Shown piece after piece: positions 51,736-58,647 of a stretch of 64,000 nt of DNA. Source of the DNA: CAVZCK01 sp963798805. Its GTDB lineage: Bacteria; Pseudomonadota; Alphaproteobacteria; Rhizobiales; Rhodomicrobiaceae. The translations under genes were made by a program, and so were the position numbers. Under the pieces are notes generated by a model. The model was not told where the DNA came from. It saw nothing but the letters and a program-made list of their open reading frames with translations, and did not search any database. The first letter of the stretch is position 1, and each line of letters opens with the position of its first letter. Where the stretch lies: contig CAWCVC010000008.1 of NCBI GenBank assembly GCA_963798805.1, positions 253,161-317,160 on the forward strand. The letters are read 5' to 3'.

Positions 51736-52872
51736 TGCACTGACTCATTCAGATGGTGCAGGCAGGCGCTTGAGTTTGCCGAAAATTTCTTTGGCGGATT
51801 TCGTCCAGACAAAGGGCTTGGGGTGACCGTTGTGATCGCGGATGTAGCGGCGGATGGCATCTTCCAATTCGGCGACGGATTTGAAGACGCCGCGACGGAT
51901 GCGCCTTCGGGTGATGACTGAGAAGAAGCCCTCGACGGCGTTGAGCCAGGATGCGGATGTGGGCGTGAAGTGGAAGACCCAGCGCGGATTGTCGGCCAGC
52001 CATTGCTTGACCTTGGGATGCTTGTGGGTGGCGTAATTGTCGAGGATGGCATGGATGACCTTTCCCGCCGGAACGGCGCGTTCCACCGCATTGAGGAACT
52101 TGATAAACTCCTGATGCCGGTGCTTTTGCATGCAACGCCCCAACACGGTGCCATCGAGAATATTGAGCGCGGCGAACAGGGTGGTGGTGCCATTCCGCTT
52201 ATAATCGTGGGTCATGGTTGCGCATTTGCCGGGCTTCAGCGGAAGGCCGGGTTGCGTGCGATCGAGCGCCTGAATCTGGCTTTTCTCATCGATGGACAGC
52301 ACCACGGCATGACAGGGCGGCTCCATGTACAGGCCGACGACATCCTCCACTTTCGCGGCAAAGGCGGGATCGTTGGACATCTTGAAGGTGCGTAAGCGGT
52401 GAGGTTGAAGGCGATGCCCATCCCAGATGCGTTGCACCGTCCGCAAGCTGACGCCGACAGCCTTGGCGACCGCCCGGCCGGTCCAATGCGTCGCGTTATG
52501 GGGTGGCTCGGAGCATGGCAGCGCCAGCACCCTGGCCACGGTCTCCAACTGAACAGGGGCTTTGCCCGGCTTGCGCGTCTTGTCCCGCAAGAGGCCATCC
52601 ACCCCTTGCTCGGCATATCGCAACTGCCAGCGCCACACCGCCGGGCGACTGCCACCGATCTGCCTCGCCACCTCCAGAACGGGCAGCCTGTCTGCCGAAA
52701 GAAGAACGATCCGTGCCCGCTGGACGTGCTTCTGCGCGCTGTTGCGATCCTCAATAACCGCCGCCAAACGCGCGCGGTCCTCAGAGGCGATGATGATGCT
52801 GACGGTTTGTGCCATATCAGCAAAATCGCACGAACTAGGCCGCGTGTAAATCCTCTGTTTGCGTCAGTGCAC
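51735..52872 (-). mobile_element. IS630-family insertion sequence, complete
   Basis: 1138 bases bounded by 10-base perfect terminal inverted repeats GTGCACTGAC (51735-51744) and GTCAGTGCAC (52863-52872). TA dinucleotides flank both ends (51733-51734, 52873-52874), the target duplication expected for IS630/Tc1-type elements. It holds one intact transposase gene on the minus strand. It is inserted in the ureA stop codon, separating ureA from ureB, and lies opposite to urease transcription. Confidence 0.93.
51745..52815 (-). CDS. IS630-family DDE transposase
   Basis: 356 residues, full length. N-terminal helix-turn-helix region (VLEVARQIGGSRPAVWRWQLRYAEQGVDGLL) and a second one (AKAVGVSLRTVQRIW), then the DDE catalytic core: first D in VLSIDEKSQIQALDRTQP, second in HAILDNYATHKHPKV, and E in SASWLNAVEGFFSVITRR. 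No frameshift or stop, so the element may be active. Base composition does not stand out from the neighbours. Confidence 0.95.
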   Translation of the reverse strand: MAQTVSIIIASEDRARLAAVIEDRNSAQKHVQRARIVLLSADRLPVLEVARQIGGSRPAVWRWQLRYAEQGVDGLLRDKTRKPGKAPVQLETVARVLALPCSEPPHNATHWTGRAVAKAVGVSLRTVQRIWDGHRLQPHRLRTFKMSNDPAFAAKVEDVVGLYMEPPCHAVVLSIDEKSQIQALDRTQPGLPLKPGKCATMTHDYKRNGTTTLFAALNILDGTVLGRCMQKHRHQEFIKFLNAVERAVPAGKVIHAILDNYATHKHPKVKQWLADNPRWVFHFTPTSASWLNAVEGFFSVITRRRIRRGVFKSVAELEDAIRRYIRDHNGHPKPFVWTKSAKEIFGKLKRLPAPSE

Positions 52873-52886
52873 TAGGAAGGCAGTCG

Positions 52887-53192
52887 ATGATCCCTGGAGA
52901 ATACATCGTTCAGGATGGCGAGTTGGAGCTGAATGCCGGCCGGAAGGCCATTTCGGTCGAGGTGGCGAATACCGGCGACCGGCCGGTGCAGGTCGGCAGC
53001 CACTATCATTTCTACGAGACCAACCCGGCCCTCGCTTTCGACCGCGAGCGGACGCGCGGCTTCCGTCTCGACATCCCGGCCGGCACCGCTGTGCGCTTTG
53101 AGCCGGGCCAGACACGCACGGTGACGCTCGTCGAAATCGCGGGGGCGAGGACGATCTACGGCTTCCGCCAGCAGGTGATGGGTAAGCTATGA
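52887..53192 (+). CDS. ureB: Urease beta subunit UreB
   Basis: 101 residues: MIPGEYIVQDGELELNAGRKAISVEVANTGDRPVQVGSHYHFYETNPAL, LDIPAGTAVRFEPGQT and GFRQQVMGKL are standard. The ribosome site GGAAGG (52875-52880) survives just after the insertion sequence, so translation can start, but the transcript must now cross the IS or begin within it. Overlaps the HD-domain gene by 4 bases. Confidence 0.97.
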   Translation: MIPGEYIVQDGELELNAGRKAISVEVANTGDRPVQVGSHYHFYETNPALAFDRERTRGFRLDIPAGTAVRFEPGQTRTVTLVEIAGARTIYGFRQQVMGKL

Positions 53193-53773
53193 TGAGGGCC
53201 GAGGACAACAACGCCGGATCGGAGGCCGGCATCCTCCTTGTCGCCAGGGCGGCCGATTTCGCCGCCCGCGCCCATGTCACACAAAGACGTAAAGGGGCGG
53301 CGCAGGAGCCTTATGTCAACCATCTCGCCGAGGTGGCTCTGTTGCTCGCCGAAGCGACGGAAGGGGCGGACGCCGAGCTGGTCGCCGCGGGCTGGCTGCA
53401 CGACACACTTGAGGACACCGAGGCAGAACGCGAGGAGCTTGAGGCGCTTTTCGGCACGGGGGTCGCCTCGATCGTCGCCGAAGTCACCGACGACAAGTCG
53501 CTGCCGAAGGCTGAGCGCAAGCGGCTCCAGGTCGAAACCGCGCCGAAGAAAAGCATCAAAGCCCGTATGCTGAAGATTGCCGACAAGACGAGCAATCTGC
53601 GCACTCTGTCGATCAGCCCGCCGAGAGGCTGGGATCTGGAGCGTCGCAAGGAGTATATCGATTGGGCCGAGGCGGTGGTCGCCGGCTGCCGCGGGCTTAA
53701 CGAATATCTCGAACGGGCCTTCGACGAGGCGGTCGGCAATGCGCGTGCGGCGGTGGCAAGCGCGGAACAATAG
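53189..53773 (+). CDS. HD-domain hydrolase, SpoT/MESH1-like, inside the urease operon
   Basis: 194 residues. Resembles the hydrolase domain of RelA/SpoT: ADFAARAHVTQRRKGAAQEPYVNHLAEVALLL, the HD motif WLHDTLEDT (H71, D72, E75, D76) and KIADKTSNLRTL, equivalent to the SpoT KLADR-x-x-N-x-RTL block. There is no synthetase, TGS or ACT domain, so a small alarmone (ppGpp) hydrolase or related nucleotide phosphohydrolase is likely. Coupled to ureB (ATGA) and 11 bases before ureC. Its link to urease is unknown. Confidence 0.82.
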   Translation: MMRAEDNNAGSEAGILLVARAADFAARAHVTQRRKGAAQEPYVNHLAEVALLLAEATEGADAELVAAGWLHDTLEDTEAEREELEALFGTGVASIVAEVTDDKSLPKAERKRLQVETAPKKSIKARMLKIADKTSNLRTLSISPPRGWDLERRKEYIDWAEAVVAGCRGLNEYLERAFDEAVGNARAAVASAEQ

Positions 53774-53784
53774 AGGGGTTTGTC

Positions 53785-55500
53785 ATGCCAGCAAAAATCT
53801 CCCGCGCCGCCTATGCCGACATGTTCGGCCCCACCACGGGCGACAAGGTCCGCCTGGCCGATACGGAGCTGTTCATCGAGGTCGAGCGCGATCTGACCAC
53901 CTATGGCGAGGAGGTGAAGTTCGGCGGCGGCAAGGTCATCCGCGACGGCATGGGCCAGAGCCAGGTGACGCGGGCGGATGGTGCGGTCGACACGGTGATC
54001 ACCAATGCGCTGATCGTCGATGCGGTCACCGGCATCATCAAAGCCGATATCGGGCTGAAGGACGGGCGCATCTCGGCCATCGGCAAGGCCGGCAATCCGG
54101 ACATCCAGCCGGGTGTGACCATCATTGTCGGTCCGGGCACGGAGGTTATCGCCGGCGAGGGCAAGATCCTCACCGCTGGCGGTTTCGACGCGCACATCCA
54201 TTTCATCTGCCCGCAGCAGATCGAGGAGGCGCTCATGGCGGGCCTCACGACGATGCTCGGGGGTGGCACCGGCCCAGCGACCGGCACCAACGCCACCACC
54301 TGCACGCCTGGCCCGTGGCATATCGACATGATGATCCGCGCGGCCGACGCCTTTCCGATGAATCTCGCCTTCGCCGGCAAGGGCAATGCTAGCCTCCCCG
54401 CCGCGCTCATCGAGCAGATCAAGGCCGGCGCCTGCGCGCTGAAGCTGCATGAGGACTGGGGCACGACGCCGGCCGCCATCGACAATTGCCTCGCCGTCGC
54501 CGACGATCACGACATTCAGGTGATGATTCACACCGACACGCTGAATGAAAGCGGCTTCGTTGAGGACACCATCGCCGCCTTCAAGGGCCGCACCATTCAC
54601 GCCTTCCACACCGAGGGCGCGGGCGGCGGCCACGCACCGGACATCATCCGCGTGGCTGGCCTGCCGAACGTGCTGCCGTCTTCGACCAACCCGACCCGTC
54701 CGTTCACGGTCAATACCATCGACGAGCATCTCGACATGCTGATGGTCTGCCACCATCTCGATCCGTCGATCCCGGAAGACCTTGCTTTCGCCGAAAGCCG
54801 CATCCGCAAAGAGACAATTGCCGCCGAGGACATCCTGCACGACATCGGCGCGCTGTCGATGATCTCATCTGACAGCCAGGCCATGGGCCGCATCGGCGAG
54901 GTGATCATCCGTACCTGGCAGACGGCGCATAAGATGAAGCTCCAGCGAGGGGCGCTGCCCGAGGATGCCGGCAAGGGCAACGACAATATGCGCGTCAGGC
55001 GCTACATCGCCAAATACACCATCAACCCGGCGATCACCCACGGCATGTCGAGGCATATCGGCTCGGTCGAGGTCGGCAAGCTCGCCGATCTGGTGTTGTG
55101 GTCGCCGGCCTTTTTCGGTGTCAAACCGGATATGGTCATCAAGGGGGGCGCCATCGCCGCGGCGGCGATGGGCGACCCGAACGCTTCGATCCCGACGCCG
55201 CAGCCCGTGCATTACCGCCCGATGTTCGGCGCCTATGGGAGCGCGCTCTGCGCCACCTCGTTGACCTTTGTCTCGCAGGCGGCGCTCGATGCCGGGCTCG
55301 CGGAAAAGGAGGGGCTTGGGAAGGAGCTGATCGCCGTGGAGAACACGCGCCGGATCTCCAAGTCCGACATGGTGCACAATAGCGCCACACCGGATATCAA
55401 GGTCGATCCCGAGACCTATGAGGTGACGGCCGACGGCCAGCTCCTCGTCTGCGAGCCGGCGACGGTGCTGCCCATGGCGCAGCGCTATTTTCTGTTTTGA
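53785..55500 (+). CDS. ureC: Urease alpha (catalytic) subunit UreC
   Basis: 571 residues, full length. Nickel ligands and the carbamylated lysine are in place: GFDAHIHFICPQ, LKLHEDWGTTP (Lys), VMIHTDTLNESGFVEDT, HAFHTEGAGGGHAPDI, and the active-site flap MVCHHLD (catalytic His). Starts MPAKISRAAYADMFGPTTGDKVRLADTEL. Hydrolyses urea to ammonia and carbamate in the cytoplasm. Stop overlaps a possible TTG of ureE. Confidence 0.97.
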   Translation: MPAKISRAAYADMFGPTTGDKVRLADTELFIEVERDLTTYGEEVKFGGGKVIRDGMGQSQVTRADGAVDTVITNALIVDAVTGIIKADIGLKDGRISAIGKAGNPDIQPGVTIIVGPGTEVIAGEGKILTAGGFDAHIHFICPQQIEEALMAGLTTMLGGGTGPATGTNATTCTPGPWHIDMMIRAADAFPMNLAFAGKGNASLPAALIEQIKAGACALKLHEDWGTTPAAIDNCLAVADDHDIQVMIHTDTLNESGFVEDTIAAFKGRTIHAFHTEGAGGGHAPDIIRVAGLPNVLPSSTNPTRPFTVNTIDEHLDMLMVCHHLDPSIPEDLAFAESRIRKETIAAEDILHDIGALSMISSDSQAMGRIGEVIIRTWQTAHKMKLQRGALPEDAGKGNDNMRVRRYIAKYTINPAITHGMSRHIGSVEVGKLADLVLWSPAFFGVKPDMVIKGGAIAAAAMGDPNASIPTPQPVHYRPMFGAYGSALCATSLTFVSQAALDAGLAEKEGLGKELIAVENTRRISKSDMVHNSATPDIKVDPETYEVTADGQLLVCEPATVLPMAQRYFLF

Positions 55501-55508
55501 GGCTCGCC

Positions 55509-56003
55509 ATGCTGCGCGCAACCGCTGTTACCTCCGGGCCGGGACCGGCACCATTCGACATCGTCGTCCTCACCCACGATGAGCGCCATCTGCGCCGCAA
55601 GGTGCTGACGCTGCAGCATGGCGATCAGCTGCTCGTCGATCTACCCGAGCCGGTTATGCTCGCTCATGGCGACCGGCTGGTTCTTGAGGACGGCCGCCAT
55701 GCCGAGGTGATTGCGGCGGAGGAAGCGCTTTTGGAAGTCCGCGCCAACGATGCCGCAGCGCTGCTAGCCCTCGCCTGGCATATCGGCAACCGGCATTTGC
55801 CGGCGCAGATCGAGCCGGACCGCATCCTGATCGAGCGCGACCATGTGATCGAGGCGATGCTGCGCGGCCTGGGCGCATCGGTGCGCGAGGTCTCAGAGCC
55901 GTTCCAGCCGGTGCGGGGCGCCTATCACGGCCATGCGCATAGCCATAACCATCATGGTCATGATCATGGCGCGCATCATCACCATCATAAGCACGACGAC
56001 TGA
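55509..56003 (+). CDS. ureE: Urease accessory nickel metallochaperone UreE
   Basis: 164 residues from ATG 55509 (a TTG at 55497 is possible). N-terminal peptide-binding domain (HDERHLRRKVLTLQHGDQLLVDLPEPVML) and metal domain (ALAWHIGNRHLPAQI with the dimer-interface histidine). The last 25 residues form a His-rich tail (HGHAHSHNHHGHDHGAHHHHHKHDD) for nickel storage. Passes nickel to UreG. Confidence 0.94.
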   Translation: MLRATAVTSGPGPAPFDIVVLTHDERHLRRKVLTLQHGDQLLVDLPEPVMLAHGDRLVLEDGRHAEVIAAEEALLEVRANDAAALLALAWHIGNRHLPAQIEPDRILIERDHVIEAMLRGLGASVREVSEPFQPVRGAYHGHAHSHNHHGHDHGAHHHHHKHDD

Positions 56004-56005
56004 TC

Positions 56006-56698
56006 ATGCCGGGCCGTGCGGACCATGGCGGAGACGAATGCGAGTTTCCGGCCGAACTGCTGATCTGGCTGTCGCCGGCCTTTCCGGTCGGGTCATTTGC
56101 CTATAGTCAGGGACTGGAAACTGCAATCGCGCACGGCTGGGTGTCGGATCTGGTGACACTTACGGCATGGCTCTCTATGCTGACAAAGCACGGCTCGTTG
56201 CGCAACGACCTGATCATGCTGTCGCTCGTCCATCGCGCACCTGACAACGCAGCCATCCGCCATCTCGCCGAGCTCGCAGCGGCCATGCAGCCGTCGAAAG
56301 AGCGTGCGGACGAAGCAACTGTCCAGGGGGGTGCCTTTGCTGACGCCTATCGCGCCGCCTGGGCCAATCCTGATAAGTCCGTCCCATCCAGCAAAGATCC
56401 GGTGACCCTGCCGGTCGCCGCCGGACTGGCGGCCCGCGCGCGTGACTTACGCTTGCCAGCGACCCTGTTAGCCTACGCCACAGCCTTCGCCACCAATCTC
56501 GTGTCCGCTGCCATCCGCCTTGGCGTCATCGGCCAGTTCGACGGTCAGCGCGTGCTCGCGGCGCTCTTGCCCGAGTTGCGCGAGGTCGCCCAACTCGCCT
56601 TAAATTCGACGGAAGACGATCTCGGCAGTGCAACATTTGCGGCCGACCTCGCCTCGATTTTGCATGAAACACAAACCACGAGGCTGTTTCGCTCGTGA
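56006..56698 (+). CDS. ureF: Urease accessory protein UreF
   Basis: 230 residues: LLIWLSPAFPVGSFAYSQGLETAI and ATLLAYATAFATNLVSAAIRLGVIGQFDGQRVLAAL are UreF signatures. Two bases after ureE. Acts with UreD and UreG in urease activation, as a GTPase-checking partner. Stop overlaps the GTG start of the next gene by 4 bases. Confidence 0.94.
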   Translation: MPGRADHGGDECEFPAELLIWLSPAFPVGSFAYSQGLETAIAHGWVSDLVTLTAWLSMLTKHGSLRNDLIMLSLVHRAPDNAAIRHLAELAAAMQPSKERADEATVQGGAFADAYRAAWANPDKSVPSSKDPVTLPVAAGLAARARDLRLPATLLAYATAFATNLVSAAIRLGVIGQFDGQRVLAALLPELREVAQLALNSTEDDLGSATFAADLASILHETQTTRLFRS

Positions 56699-57165
56699 TC
56701 TCCACAATCCTGATGATCTTCGCCTATCTGATCGCGATCGCGCTGGCGACCCTGCTATGGGCGATTGCCACGCTGCATCTCTATTGGGGCCGGGGCGGGC
56801 TGTGGCCGGAGCAAGACGAATTGTCCCTGGCGCGACGCGTGGTCGGGGCGCCGGGCATTCAGTCCATGCCGAATGCGTCAGCCTGTTATGCCGTCGCGTT
56901 CCCGCTCTTTCTCGCCGGCGCATGGCCGCTGGCGATGATCGGCCTGTGGCCAATGCCTTTGGCGACCGAGTTGATGGTGCTCGCCGGTTATGGTCTTGCC
57001 ATCGTGTTTCTCGGGCGCGGCGTTGCAGCCTACCTCGAGCCCTTCCGGCAGCTCTTCCCCGAGGAACCGTTCGCCACACTCGACCGCCGGCTCTATGGCC
57101 CGCTCTGCCTGTTCATCGGCCTCGGCTTCACCTATCTGCTCGTTCTTGGATGGATCACGCCATGA
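56695..57165 (+). CDS. DUF3995-like membrane protein between ureF and ureG
   Basis: 156 residues from GTG 56695, four predicted helices (ILMIFAYLIAIALATLLWAIATLHLYWGRGG, AVAFPLFLAGAWPLAMIGLW, ELMVLAGYGLAIVFLG, GPLCLFIGLGFTYLLVLGW). The W-G-x-GG-x-WP and ATLDRRLYGPLCL pattern is that of DUF3995 proteins. It overlaps ureF and ureG by ATGA-type joints at both ends, so it is translated with the urease accessory genes. Role unknown; a membrane link to nickel or urea handling is possible. Confidence 0.82.
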   Translation: MISTILMIFAYLIAIALATLLWAIATLHLYWGRGGLWPEQDELSLARRVVGAPGIQSMPNASACYAVAFPLFLAGAWPLAMIGLWPMPLATELMVLAGYGLAIVFLGRGVAAYLEPFRQLFPEEPFATLDRRLYGPLCLFIGLGFTYLLVLGWITP

Positions 57166-57782
57166 CCTCATCGCCACACGGACCTTTGCGCGTCGGCATC
57201 GGCGGGCCGGTCGGCACCGGCAAGACCACACTGACGGCGGCGCTCTGTCGCCATATGGCTGCTGCGATCGATATGTGCGTGATCACTAACGACATCTACA
57301 CGCGGGAGGACGCCGAAGCGCTGATGCGGATGCAGGTGCTGCCACTCGAGCGCATCAAGGGCGTGGAGACCGGAGGCTGTCCGCACACGGCCATTCGCGA
57401 GGACTGCTCGATCAATCTCGCCGCGATTGCGGAGATGCGCCAGCGCCTGCTGGGGCTTGAGCTGGTGCTGATCGAGTCCGGCGGCGACAATCTGGCGGCG
57501 ACCTTCTCGCCCGATCTCGCCGACCTCACCATCTATGTGATCGACGTCGCCCAGGGCGGCGACATTCCGCGCAAGGGCGGGCCGGGCATCACCAAGTCCG
57601 ATCTGCTGGTGATTAATAAGACGGATCTCGCGCCCTATGTCGGCGTCGATCTCGATGCGATGCGCGCCGATACAGAGCGGGCGCGAGGCGGCAAGCCGTT
57701 CGTCTTCGCCAATCTGAAGAGCGGTGACGGCGTCGCTGACATCGTCGCCTTTCTCAAGCGCCAGGGCGGTCTGGCGAGCTGA
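57162..57782 (+). CDS. ureG: Urease accessory GTPase UreG
   Basis: 206 residues from ATG 57162. P-loop GIGGPVGTGKTTL, the nickel motif C-P-H in ETGGCPHTAIRED, ESGGDNLAATFSPDLADL and NKTDLAPYVG. The GTPase that drives nickel insertion together with UreD/UreF, receiving metal from UreE. Overlaps the DUF3995-like gene by 4 bases. Last gene of the urease operon; note TGKTT where SGKTA is more common. Confidence 0.95.
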   Translation: MTSSPHGPLRVGIGGPVGTGKTTLTAALCRHMAAAIDMCVITNDIYTREDAEALMRMQVLPLERIKGVETGGCPHTAIREDCSINLAAIAEMRQRLLGLELVLIESGGDNLAATFSPDLADLTIYVIDVAQGGDIPRKGGPGITKSDLLVINKTDLAPYVGVDLDAMRADTERARGGKPFVFANLKSGDGVADIVAFLKRQGGLAS

Positions 57783-58002
57783 TCAGGCATCGGGCGCGCT
57801 TTGCGGCTCTCCCGCTCAGACGCCGAGGGTCAAGGCTTCCGCAAAGCTGAGACGCCCGGGGCCTGTCCATCGAAATAGACGAAGGCGAGCCGACGGCGGC
57901 GGCTCGCTGCGCGGGACGGCGCGCGGTATTATGGCCGAGCCCATGCGGCTGATGGTGGTGGCCGTGATGATGATGGTCGTGCGAATGATCGTCGTGTGTC
58001 AT
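57754..58002 (-). CDS. Short His-rich open frame, uncertain
   Basis: 82 codons starting MTHDDHSHDHHHHGHHHQPHGLGH, then a basic low-complexity tail with no domain. The His-run looks like the N-terminus of a metal chaperone (some UreG, HypB or COG0523 proteins start so), but nothing recognisable follows. No ribosome site; it begins exactly where the decayed binding-protein frame ends, suggesting a deletion joined two genes. May be a remnant only. Confidence 0.3.
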   Translation of the reverse strand: MTHDDHSHDHHHHGHHHQPHGLGHNTARRPAQRAAAVGSPSSISMDRPRASQLCGSLDPRRLSGRAAKRARCLISSPDRPGA

Positions 58003-58003
58003 G

Positions 58004-58482
58004 GTTGGACTTGTCGCCGACCGTCTTGCCGCCCGGAAATTCGACGCCGACGAAATCCGGGCTCGTTGCGCCCTGGCCGAGGATGCCATGATCGAAGAGG
58101 AACTTGGCGACGAATGTCATAGTCTGCGGCAGCTTCGCGTCCTTGGTGAAAGCGACCCCCGCGCTCGGCTTGTAGAACATGTATATGGTCTTGAGCTGCG
58201 AGTTGAAGCCGGCGAGATCGGTGCCGGACGCCTTCGCCATCTCCGTGCGCGCGGCGATGCCTTCCTTGCTGTCCGACGACATGCGCCCCATGATCTCGTA
58301 CCAGGCGCCTACAAGGGCCTTGCTGAAATTCGGGTTGTCCTTCAGCGTCTTGGTGTTGACCATCATGATGTCGATCATCTCACCGGGGATCGCCGAGGAG
58401 TTGAACACCTCGGTCGAATTGGGCATGGCGGGCGACTCTCGGAGAGCAGCGGGTTCCAGATGACGATGGCGGTTACGCCGCC
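58004..58482 (-). pseudogene. Decayed ABC transporter substrate-binding protein (C-terminal fragment)
   Basis: One frame gives GVTAIVIWNPLLSE (58441-58482); after a shift the other gives MPNSTEVFNSSAIPGEMIDIMMVN through FVGVEFPGGKTVGDKSN, ending where a His-rich sequence begins. The style (WNPL, SSxIPGE, DMMVNT) is that of the taurine/nitrate/urea-carboxylase-region type binding proteins (NMT1-like). N-terminal two thirds and the last residues are missing. It may be a relic of a second urea-linked transporter beside the urease operon. Confidence 0.7.
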
Positions 58483-58647
58483 TAAGAATATCGGCGATCG
58501 CCTTTTGGGGCCGACGGCCGCAAATAATGTTCCGCCAAATGAATTACGGTGACAACCGGCATTCGAAATTGGCAGGCCCGCGATGCGGCCATGCCAAAAT
58601 AGCGTCCGAGCGGTGAGCGGGAGGCCGGCAAGGGCAAATGAGCGGCG

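Noticed and set aside
53311..54840. 509-codon minus-strand frame over ureC and the HD gene
   Set aside because: Shadow of well-supported plus-strand genes; no domain in its translation.
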